Shown here: piece by piece, positions 23,383 to 30,037 of the stretch
How the letters are laid out: each line of letters starts with the position of its first letter
Numbering within the stretch: the first letter of the stretch is position 1
Assembly (NCBI GenBank): GCA_002482805.1
Contig: DLGR01000029.1
Span: forward strand, 1-31,558
Origin: Micavibrio sp. UBA7689
Lineage (GTDB): Bacteria; Pseudomonadota; Alphaproteobacteria; Micavibrionales; Micavibrionaceae
Direction of reading: 5' to 3'
Length of the DNA stretch: 31,558 nt
Position numbers and translations under genes: made by a program
The notes under the pieces: generated by a model
Told to the model about the DNA's origin: nothing
The model's input: the letters and a program-made list of their open reading frames with translations, nothing else
Databases searched by the model: none

Positions 23383-24558
23383 ATGTCTTGGGACGATAAT
23401 TCGGGCGGCAAAGGCCGCAATCCTTGGGGTAACAACAATCCGTCGGGCGGCGGAAAGAAGAACCCATGGGGCGGCGATAATCGCGGCAGCCCGCGCGGCC
23501 CCACCGAACCACCGGACCTCGATGACTTTTTTGCGAGACTGCAAGACGGATTCAAAGGTTTTGTCCCACCGTCCGCAGGCGGCGGAAAATTTATCGCTCT
23601 CGGTGTTATCGTTGTTGCGGGTCTTTGGCTGGCGAGCGGTTTTTACACCGTTAATCCCGGTGAACACGCCGTCATCCAGCGCTTCGGCGCGTGGAACAGA
23701 ACCGTCGACACGGAAGGTTTGAAATACCGCCTGCCTGCGCCTGTCGAAACCATGACCAAATTCAACGTCAATGAAATCCGCACCATGAATATCGGCTTCA
23801 CAGGCTCTACGGGCCGGGCCGGAAATATTGTCGGCGGACGGGACATTCCCGAAGAAAGCCTGATGCTCACTTCCGACTTCAACATCGTCGATCTCGATTT
23901 CGTCGTGCAGTGGAACATTTCGAGCGCGGAAGATTACGTCTTCAACATCGAAAACCCTGAAAACACGCTTCGTAAAGCCGCGCAAAGCGCGATCCGCGAA
24001 GTGGTGGGGCAAACCCGCATGTTCTCGATCATCACGACCGAACGCGGCTCCGTCGCCGATCAGGCAAAAACGATTATGCAGACCATTCTCGACCAATATA
24101 AATCGGGTATCAACATCACGCAGGTTCTCATCAACTCCGCAGAAGTGCACCCCGATGTACAGGCGGCGTTCCAGGACGTGCAGTCTGCCAAACAAGATGC
24201 CGAGGACGTGCAAAACAGAGCGCAGGCCTATCGCGAAGACATCATCCCCAAAGCGCGCGGCGCAGCGAACCGCGTGGTACAGGAATCCCAAGGTTACAAA
24301 GAATCCGTTATCGCCCGTGCAAGCGGGGATGCCGACCGATTCAATTCGGTTCTATCCGCCTACCAAAGCGGTCAGGACGTAACCAAGGAACGTATGTATA
24401 TCGAAACCATGGAATCGGTTTTGAAGAACGCACAAAAAATCATTTTGGATAATGGTGACGGCAAACAAGGGGTCGTGCCCTACCTGCCGCTGAATGAACT
24501 CAACCGCGTGGCTCCCGCCGCCGGTGCTCCCAAATCAGACGAATTCAAGGGACAATAA
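23383..24558 (+). CDS. hflK: FtsH protease modulator HflK
   Basis: HflK and HflC form the membrane prohibitin-like cage that encloses FtsH. The 391-residue protein opens with a Gly/Asn/Pro/Lys-rich cytoplasmic tail (repeats of NPWG within residues 1-35), a membrane anchor at about 70-88 and the SPFH/band-7 domain beginning NPGEHAVIQRFGAW. NVNEIRTMNIGF, the VVQWNISSAEDYVFNIEN strand block and a long helical region (about 260-330) follow. hflC starts 3 bases after the stop, so the two are translated together. Confidence 0.96.
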   Translation: MSWDDNSGGKGRNPWGNNNPSGGGKKNPWGGDNRGSPRGPTEPPDLDDFFARLQDGFKGFVPPSAGGGKFIALGVIVVAGLWLASGFYTVNPGEHAVIQRFGAWNRTVDTEGLKYRLPAPVETMTKFNVNEIRTMNIGFTGSTGRAGNIVGGRDIPEESLMLTSDFNIVDLDFVVQWNISSAEDYVFNIENPENTLRKAAQSAIREVVGQTRMFSIITTERGSVADQAKTIMQTILDQYKSGINITQVLINSAEVHPDVQAAFQDVQSAKQDAEDVQNRAQAYREDIIPKARGAANRVVQESQGYKESVIARASGDADRFNSVLSAYQSGQDVTKERMYIETMESVLKNAQKIILDNGDGKQGVVPYLPLNELNRVAPAAGAPKSDEFKGQ

Positions 24559-24560
24559 CC

Positions 24561-25586
24561 ATGAGCAATAAACTGACCGTATTCTCATTCCTTGCCGGCG
24601 CCGCACTCATCGTGCTCTCGCAGACCTTTTTCATCGTCGATCAAACACAACAGGCCATCGTGCTACAGCTCGGCGAACCTGTCGGCGACGACATGCGCAA
24701 ACCCGGTCTGCATTTCAAAATCCCGATGATTCAAGAAGTGCGTTATTTTGACCGCCGTATTCTGTCCGTAGATCCCGCACCCGAGCAGATGGTTATTTCG
24801 AGCAGCCTCATCACGCGCGCGCCCGAACCGACGCCTGAAGAAAAATTGGAAGAAGTGAGCGAAGAAGACGCTGCAGCCGATGAAACAACGGACACAGAAA
24901 ACTCCTCAGTGCCCGAAGCACCTAAAGCGATTGTCATTCCGCCTATCGACAATGTGAGCGGAGAGCCCATTATTGTTGATTCATACGCGCGTTACCGCAT
25001 CAATGATCCTCTGCAGTTCATGAAGACTTTGCGCTCCGTCGATAACGCCAACAAACGGATCGAAAGCATCATCGACGAAGCGACCCGCACCGTGCTCGGC
25101 AAAACTACGCTTAAAGAACTTTTGTCAAAAGACCGTACGCGTGTCATGGCTGAAATCAACACGCGTCTCAACCGCAAAATCAAGGAAGACAAACTAGGTA
25201 TCGAAGTCGTCGATGTGCGTATCGTCCGTGCTGACCTTGGCGAATCTTTGCGCGATTCCACCGTCCGCCGCATGATCTCGGAAATGACCGAACGCGCCAC
25301 GGAAACGCGCTCCAAAGGCGAACAGCTCGCGCTCGAAATCCGCGCAGGCGCAGAAAAAGAACGCACCGTCATCTTGGCCGAAGCCGAACGCGACGCGCAG
25401 GTGATACGCGGGGAAGGCGACAACACGGCGATCCAGACCTACGCCGCCGCTTTCAACAAGGACAAGGAGTTCTATGGTTTTATGCGTTCGATGGAAGCGT
25501 ACAAGACCACGCTGTCCGATCCCGACACCCGCTTGATCTTGTCACCGGACTCGGACTTCTTCCGTTACTTCGACAAGAAACAATAG
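24561..25586 (+). CDS. hflC: FtsH protease modulator HflC with acidic insertion
   Basis: The 341-residue partner of HflK has a membrane segment at about 6-27 and the SPFH domain from VDQTQQAIVLQLGEPVG. IIVDSYARYRINDPLQFMKTL, LSKDRTRVMAEINTRLNRK and LGIEVVDVRIVRADL are typical. The later AEAERDAQVIRGEGDNTAI and YGFMRSMEAYK blocks close the domain. It differs from usual HflC by roughly 50 extra residues at about 83-135, a Glu/Asp/Thr-rich, apparently disordered stretch (EEKLEEVSEEDAAADETTD), placed between the first strands and the SYARYRI strand. That loop should face the periplasm. Confidence 0.94.
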   Translation: MSNKLTVFSFLAGAALIVLSQTFFIVDQTQQAIVLQLGEPVGDDMRKPGLHFKIPMIQEVRYFDRRILSVDPAPEQMVISSSLITRAPEPTPEEKLEEVSEEDAAADETTDTENSSVPEAPKAIVIPPIDNVSGEPIIVDSYARYRINDPLQFMKTLRSVDNANKRIESIIDEATRTVLGKTTLKELLSKDRTRVMAEINTRLNRKIKEDKLGIEVVDVRIVRADLGESLRDSTVRRMISEMTERATETRSKGEQLALEIRAGAEKERTVILAEAERDAQVIRGEGDNTAIQTYAAAFNKDKEFYGFMRSMEAYKTTLSDPDTRLILSPDSDFFRYFDKKQ

Positions 25587-25656
25587 TCGTAATAAGGCCC
25601 GAGCCCCTTATCATTTCTATGGCGCAAAAATTGCACTTTAAACGTCCGCGTGGTCG

Positions 25657-25685
25657 TTGACCGTGCGCTTGCGACCTCCTAAATT
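25657..25685 (+). promoter_or_regulatory. Promoter of degP
   Basis: TTGACC (25657-25662) and TAAATT (25680-25685) are separated by 17 bases, within the 169-base gap after hflC. The predicted start is about 60 bases before the degP ATG, so degP can be expressed apart from hflKC. Confidence 0.55.
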
Positions 25686-25755
25686 ATGCCATAATCGCGG
25701 TGCTCCATAAGGACCCGTCCGACTATCTAAAAGACTTTTTTACAAGGCCACATCG

Positions 25756-27354
25756 ATGCAAAAACATTTTAAAATTCTCTCTGTTATAGCCCTTATCGCC
25801 GCTATCGGAACACCCGTTATGTGTCACGCCATGGGCGATAAGGACAAAGATAAAACCGAAGCGGCCGCTTCTGCGCCCTCGGCTACAGTATCTTCTCCCA
25901 TTCCGCCCGGCGCACCTGCAACTTTTGCCGACATCGCGCATGATCTGCTTCCCGCCGTGGTCAATATTTCCTCCACCCAGAAGATGGAAGAGGAAAAATC
26001 CGGCGAAGGACAAGGCGAAGGCCAATTGCCCGGTATGGAAGACGTTCCTATGCCGCAATTTCCGCCCGGCTCTCCTTTTGAAGATTTCTTTGAAGAATTT
26101 CTGAACCGTCGCGGCGAAGGCGGCGGCTTGGGCGGCGAACCCGCGATCCCGCCTGCATCACTCGGCTCCGGCTTCGTGATCGATGCGGAAAAAGGCTATG
26201 TCGTCACCAACAACCATGTCGTTAAAGATGCCGACGAAGTGCGCGTGACGTTCACGGATGATTCCACGCTTGAAGCCAAAATCATCGGTAAGGATGAAAA
26301 GATGGATCTCGCGGTTCTGCAGATCCCGGTAGACGGTAAAAAACTCACAGCCGTTAAGTTCGGCGATTCCGACAAAATGCGCGTCGGCGACTGGGTTCTT
26401 GCCATCGGCAACCCGTTCGGTCTCGGCGGCACGGTTACGGCGGGTATTGTTTCAGCGCAGCAGCGCAACATCAATGCAGGTCCTTATGATGACTTCATTC
26501 AAACGGATGCATCCATCAACCGCGGAAATTCCGGCGGCCCCATGTTCGATCTGCAAGGCGAAGTGATCGGTATCAACACAGCCATCTTCTCCCCTTCGGG
26601 TGGATCGGTCGGTATCGGCTTTGCCATTCCTTCCAACCTCGCGAAATCCGTCGTGGGTCAATTGATCGAATACGGCAAGACCCGCCGCGGCTGGATCGGC
26701 GTGCGCATTCAAAGCGTAACCGAAGAAATCGCGCAGAGTCTTGGCCTCCCCCAATCGCACGGCGCATTGGTGGCTTCGGTAACGCCTGATGGCCCTGCCG
26801 AAAAATCCAAACTGAAAACGGGCGATGTCATCACCACGTTCGATGGCAAAACCGTGAACGCGATGAGAAACCTTCCCCGCATCGTGGCCGAAACGCCGAT
26901 CGATAAAACGGTCGAACTCAAATTCTGGCGTGACGGGAAAGAACAAACCGCCAAAATCAAAGTCGGTGAACTCGAAAAAGCCGAGGAAGCAGGTCTGCTA
27001 GACGATGAACCCGACGCCCCCAAGGCCCCCGCCGCGGATGACGGAAGCGCCATCGAAGACATGGGCTTCACCGTCGGCTCTTTGAGCGAACAAACCCGCA
27101 AACAGTTCAACGTCCCTGAAGATGTGAACGGCGTGGTTGTCACCAAAGTAGACGGCAAAGGCGAAGCTGCCAAAAAAGGCCTGTCTGTTGGCGATGTCAT
27201 CGTCGAAGTGGCGCAGGAACCCACGGACACGCCGCAAAAAGCCAAAGACGCCGTAGCGAAAGCCAAAAAGGAGAATCCCGATGTTCCGGTGCTCCTGCTG
27301 GTAAACCGCGAAGGCGATGTTCGCTTCGTCGCCCTGAAATTCGGCAAGAAGTAA
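25756..27354 (+). CDS. degP: DegP/HtrA-type periplasmic serine protease
   Basis: The 532-residue protease begins with a signal peptide (MQKHFKILSVIALIAAIGTPVMCHA, cleavage near residue 25). The trypsin-like domain carries His154 in TNNHVV, Asp184 in DLAVLQ and Ser259 in RGNSGGP, so the triad is intact. Two PDZ domains follow: RRGWIGVRIQSVTEEIAQSLGL onward (about 300-395), and a second near residues 430-530 ending VALKFGKK. The segment QKMEEEKSGEGQGEGQLPG and the DFFEEFLNRRGEGG loop before the domain match the regulatory LA-loop region of DegP. It degrades or refolds misfolded periplasmic proteins. Downstream of hflKC, it completes a quality-control cluster. Confidence 0.97.
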   Translation: MQKHFKILSVIALIAAIGTPVMCHAMGDKDKDKTEAAASAPSATVSSPIPPGAPATFADIAHDLLPAVVNISSTQKMEEEKSGEGQGEGQLPGMEDVPMPQFPPGSPFEDFFEEFLNRRGEGGGLGGEPAIPPASLGSGFVIDAEKGYVVTNNHVVKDADEVRVTFTDDSTLEAKIIGKDEKMDLAVLQIPVDGKKLTAVKFGDSDKMRVGDWVLAIGNPFGLGGTVTAGIVSAQQRNINAGPYDDFIQTDASINRGNSGGPMFDLQGEVIGINTAIFSPSGGSVGIGFAIPSNLAKSVVGQLIEYGKTRRGWIGVRIQSVTEEIAQSLGLPQSHGALVASVTPDGPAEKSKLKTGDVITTFDGKTVNAMRNLPRIVAETPIDKTVELKFWRDGKEQTAKIKVGELEKAEEAGLLDDEPDAPKAPAADDGSAIEDMGFTVGSLSEQTRKQFNVPEDVNGVVVTKVDGKGEAAKKGLSVGDVIVEVAQEPTDTPQKAKDAVAKAKKENPDVPVLLLVNREGDVRFVALKFGKK

Positions 27355-27364
27355 TTGCATTTTG

Positions 27365-27392
27365 TTCCCCTCGGGGCTATCTCCGAGGGGAA
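27365..27392 (+). promoter_or_regulatory. Hairpin covering the miaA ribosome-binding site
   Basis: TTCCCCTCGG (27365-27374) and CCGAGGGGAA (27383-27392) form a perfect 10-bp stem with an eight-base loop. The 3' arm contains GAGGGG, the only Shine-Dalgarno candidate for miaA, and the first base of its ATG. No T run follows on either strand, so it is not an ordinary terminator. Confidence 0.7.
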
Positions 27393-28291
27393 TGAGCAAA
27401 ACCATCCATATCATCGCAGGACCCACGGCAGGCGGTAAATCCGCCCTTGCCATCAAGCGCGCGCAAGAACTGAACGGTGCGATCATCAATTGCGATTCCA
27501 GGCAGATATATAATGAGCTGCCTATTCTCTCCGCGCAACCTACGGACAAGGATAAGGAAGAAGCGCCACATCATCTCTACGGCACGCTCCATCCCAACGA
27601 CACATGCTCGGCGGGGTCATGGCGCGAAATGGCTACGCCGATCATTACCGATATGCTGCAAAAAAACATCACCCCCATCATCACAGGCGGTAACGGGCTT
27701 TATATCAAAACATTGATCGAGGGTATTTCGCCTATTCCCGACGTGTCTGCGGAAATACGTCTTGCCGCCATTCAAAAACAAAAAGAACTGGGCAATCCCG
27801 CATTTTATGAAGCCTTACAAAAACGCGATCCCGAAACCGCCGCGTTGTATCATCCGATGCACACAGCGCGATTGATCCACGCATGGGAGATTCTGGAAGC
27901 CACGGGCAAGCCGCTCGCGCAATGGCAGGCTATTCCCAAAATAGCACCGCCCGATGATTGGATGTTCGATATCACCCTCGTGATGCCAGCGCGCGATGTT
28001 TTGTATGATCGCTGCAACAAACGTTTTGAACAGATGTTGAAACAAGGCGCGGCGGAAGAACTCGAATCGTTCGACAAAAAGGTCAAGAACGGCGAAGTTT
28101 CAAAAGATTCTGTCCTCATCAAAACAGTGGGCGCGAATGGTTTGCGCGCTTGGCGTGAGGGGCGTATATCCAAAGAAGACGCCATCAACCTCGCCCAAAC
28201 CGAAACACGGCAATACGCAAAGCGTCAGGTTACCTGGTTTACCAATCAGGTCAAAACCGCGCCGAACATTTCCAACATCACGAAAATTTAA
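27392..28291 (+). CDS. miaA: tRNA dimethylallyltransferase MiaA
   Basis: MiaA adds the dimethylallyl group to A37 of tRNAs that read UNN codons. From ATG 27392 the protein has 299 residues, as expected. The P-loop GPTAGGKS is at 10-17 (the family commonly has GPTASGKT), NCDSRQIYNELPILSAQPT carries the catalytic Asp of DSxQ, and ITGGNGLYIKTLIEGI and HTARLIHAWEILEATGKPLAQWQ follow, then ETRQYAKRQVTWF near the end. The stop codon overlaps the stop of the convergent lipoprotein gene by 3 bases. Translation may be controlled by the hairpin over its ribosome-binding site. Confidence 0.96.
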   Translation: MSKTIHIIAGPTAGGKSALAIKRAQELNGAIINCDSRQIYNELPILSAQPTDKDKEEAPHHLYGTLHPNDTCSAGSWREMATPIITDMLQKNITPIITGGNGLYIKTLIEGISPIPDVSAEIRLAAIQKQKELGNPAFYEALQKRDPETAALYHPMHTARLIHAWEILEATGKPLAQWQAIPKIAPPDDWMFDITLVMPARDVLYDRCNKRFEQMLKQGAAEELESFDKKVKNGEVSKDSVLIKTVGANGLRAWREGRISKEDAINLAQTETRQYAKRQVTWFTNQVKTAPNISNITKI

Positions 28292-28623
28292 TCGCGGCAA
28301 TAACCTTCGCCGGATTTCACGACCAGACAGTCTTTCTTGTCGGTCAGCCATTTCATGCCCGTGTCGATACCGCTGCCTTGCTTAATGGTTTCGGTCACGC
28401 CGTCTCGTTCAAACTGCAAGCCGCCATTGCCGATCTTGCCTTCGAAAGTACGAGGACCATCCAGATTGGCCACAATCACTTTATAATGACCGCTTTCCTG
28501 CGTGATCTCCAGATAGGTGCCTTCAGGTCCGTTCCATTTACCGTCCCATGTTTTTTCGGTCGGAGCTGAGTCCTGACAAGCCGCCAAGGCCAACAAGGCC
28601 GTCATTAACATCAGTTTTTTCAT
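28288..28623 (-). CDS. Small lipoprotein of unknown function
   Basis: This 111-residue protein starts MKKLMLMTALLALAAC with a clean lipobox LAAC (Cys16), so it should be lipidated and anchored to a membrane from the periplasmic side. The mature part is small and strand-like (WDGKWNGPEGTYLEITQESGHYKVIVANLDGPRTFEGKIGNGGLQFERDG), resembling a compact beta-barrel or lipocalin-like fold, with two further cysteines (KKDCLV and GYCRD) that may pair. I recognise no precise family. The upstream DUF3137 gene ends TAG immediately before this ATG (TAGATG), so the two are translationally coupled. Confidence 0.82.
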   Translation of the reverse strand: MKKLMLMTALLALAACQDSAPTEKTWDGKWNGPEGTYLEITQESGHYKVIVANLDGPRTFEGKIGNGGLQFERDGVTETIKQGSGIDTGMKWLTDKKDCLVVKSGEGYCRD

Positions 28624-29589
28624 CTAAGCCGCTTTCTGTCTGGGGTCATACATCTCTAGATAATCGATGATGGAGACTATTTGTTCCACCTCGGAGCGTA
28701 ACATTTTCACGGCGTCCATATCCACGGCGTGTTTATAAATATCGGGCGGCTCAAAGAAATTATGGGCGCTGGAGATCATAATAAGCATTTGGCTGTTGAA
28801 GTACGCCGCCGTGATGTTCTCGCCCTTGTAATGGTCTTTCATATCAGTGAGTTTTTCCATGATGGCGGGATCGATCAGATACCGCGCTTCCACCTGATCG
28901 GTCGTATACACATTGAACAATTCCTCAAACATAGGATCGACCAGATCGGCGCGCATCATCTTGCTGGTTTTCTCCGTGAACCACGATCCTATGGAGCTTT
29001 GGTCCCGTACCAAAATCGTGTGGCCCAAAAACTTGCGGTTCATCTCCAGCAAGATCACAAGCCCCTTGAATTTCGTCACCGTGCGTCTGTTCTTCCCGCT
29101 GCCTTGCGTTTCGGTGAGTTTCAATTCGCAAAAATTGATGTCGGTGCCTTTGTAACATCCCGTAAATCCGTCTTCACACACCGCCTTGTCATACGAAGGC
29201 ACGATCTTGGATGGCTGGATAGTCTCCATCGATAGCGAGCCTTTGACATCATAGGCCAGATCCGCCGCTGCCTTAGCGATGCGCGGCATGATGTCTTGTT
29301 TGTATTGTTTGATATATTCGCGGCGCGGTTGGGTCACCCATCCGTACAACAACCCTAGCGCAAAGACGGTTACCCCCACAAACCCTTCATCGCTATCCTT
29401 GAAGGTCATAAGGAGAAACCAATCGATGCGTCCACATACCAAAGAAATCACCGCACCCACAGGCCATGCGATTTTCTTGCGACGCTCCAGCGAGGCGAGC
29501 TTTTCGAGGCGGATTTGTTCTACCCGTTCCAGTGCGGGTTTCAGTTCGGCATAGAGGGTTTCGTTGGCTTCGGCCATGAAATCGAGCAT
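28624..29589 (-). CDS. DUF3137 membrane protein
   Basis: The 321-residue protein has a cytoplasmic N-terminal helix (ELKPALERVEQIRLEKLASLERRKK), two membrane segments at about 41-60 and 68-86, and a large soluble domain with the DUF3137 pattern: KIVPSYDKAVCEDGFTGCYKGTDINFCELKLTETQGSGKNRRTVTKFKGLVILLEMNRKFLGHTIL and a later DQVEARYLIDPAIMEKL. Function is unknown for the family. Start choice is uncertain: the ATG at 29589 has GAGG only one base away, and the ATG at 29577 has it thirteen bases away. Its stop abuts the lipoprotein start, so the two products may act together at the envelope. Confidence 0.82.
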   Translation of the reverse strand: MLDFMAEANETLYAELKPALERVEQIRLEKLASLERRKKIAWPVGAVISLVCGRIDWFLLMTFKDSDEGFVGVTVFALGLLYGWVTQPRREYIKQYKQDIMPRIAKAAADLAYDVKGSLSMETIQPSKIVPSYDKAVCEDGFTGCYKGTDINFCELKLTETQGSGKNRRTVTKFKGLVILLEMNRKFLGHTILVRDQSSIGSWFTEKTSKMMRADLVDPMFEELFNVYTTDQVEARYLIDPAIMEKLTDMKDHYKGENITAAYFNSQMLIMISSAHNFFEPPDIYKHAVDMDAVKMLRSEVEQIVSIIDYLEMYDPRQKAA

Positions 29590-29604
29590 ACCTCAAAAAA
29601 ACGG

Positions 29605-29633
29605 TTGCCAAAACGCCCTGTCAGGCATTAACG
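29605..29633 (+). promoter_or_regulatory. Possible promoter of the ilvB leader
   Basis: TTGCCA (29605-29610) and TTAACG (29628-29633) lie 17 bases apart. The -10 match is weak, and the implied start is almost at the leader ATG, which would make the leader peptide leaderless. The true promoter could be elsewhere in the gap. Confidence 0.3.
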
Positions 29634-29640
29634 TAAGCCC

Positions 29641-29709
29641 ATGCAAAAGAACCTTGGCATTCTCGTCGTCGTGCTCGTGGTGCTCCTTACGGAGGCGCTG
29701 CCGCTCTGA
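29641..29709 (+). CDS. Leader peptide of the ilvB attenuator
   Basis: A 22-codon frame starts at ATG 29641 and ends TGA at 29709. After MQKNLG the next ten codons specify Ile, Leu and Val almost exclusively (ILVVVLVVLL), then TEALPL. Clusters of the regulated amino acids are the defining mark of attenuation leader peptides, here those made by the acetolactate synthase pathway. No good Shine-Dalgarno is visible. A terminator and a competing antiterminator lie just downstream. Confidence 0.88.
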   Translation: MQKNLGILVVVLVVLLTEALPL

Positions 29710-29768
29710 CGCGACTTGATGTCAAAGCCGAAACAGCGCTCCCGAAGAAACCTTCAGGGGCGTTTTTT
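29691..29768 (+). promoter_or_regulatory. Transcription attenuator of ilvB (terminator and antiterminator)
   Basis: Terminator: CGCTCCCGAAG (29737-29747) pairs with CTTCAGGGGCG (29752-29762), one mismatch, four-base loop, then TTTTTT at 29763-29768. Antiterminator: GGAGGCGCTG (29691-29700, inside the leader frame) pairs with CAGCGCTCC (29734-29742), nine pairs with one bulged G, and so competes for the terminator's 5' arm. A ribosome stalled at the Leu/Val codons (up to 29688) leaves 29691-29700 free, whereas a ribosome reaching the stop at 29709 covers it. Confidence 0.85.
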
Positions 29769-29972
29769 AATGGCCGAAACCGAAAAACACGACGAACGAA
29801 CTATTGGATTTGGGTGACTTATGCAGAAATGGAATGGATGTTATGCAGTATTGTAAATTAAATTATAATTTTCTTGCGTTTTTGGAAACAAAATTACCTT
29901 TTGTTTGCAATGCGGCAAGGATTATGACCATAATTAAGAAGAATACGAAGCGACCTCCAATGTGCAACAAGT
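29769..29972 (+). other. AT-rich untranslated stretch between two terminators in the ilvB leader
   Basis: About 200 bases, visibly more AT-rich than the flanking genes, with no convincing gene. It holds a direct repeat TTATGCAG at 29819-29826 and 29841-29848 (22-base period) and a perfect hairpin AAACAAAA/TTTTGTTT with a five-base loop at 29886-29906. It could be a second regulatory leader, an operator region, or a small RNA gene ending at the following terminator. The open frame from 29804 crosses the terminator and is not believed. Confidence 0.45.
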
Positions 29973-30014
29973 ACAAAGCCGCGTTTGGGAACACCCAAAC
30001 GGGCTTTGTTTTTT
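29973..30014 (+). terminator. Strong terminator directly upstream of ilvB
   Basis: A stem of about 16 base pairs (29973-29989 with 29994-30009, one bulged G, loop AACA) built on ACAAAGCC...GGCTTTGT is followed by TTTTTT (30009-30014). It ends 23 bases before the ilvB ATG. Confidence 0.88.
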
Positions 30015-30037
30015 AAAAAGCCACAAGGATCACGGCC

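Noticed and set aside
23293..23512. Upstream extension of mrp across the divergent hflK start
   Set aside because: The extra residues lack family similarity and overlap the hflK coding sequence antisense; the start at 23293 fits the normal protein.
29804..30016. Open frame of 70 codons upstream of ilvB
   Set aside because: It has no good ribosome-binding site, runs through the AT-rich leader and its last third is the 29973-30014 terminator stem and T run.
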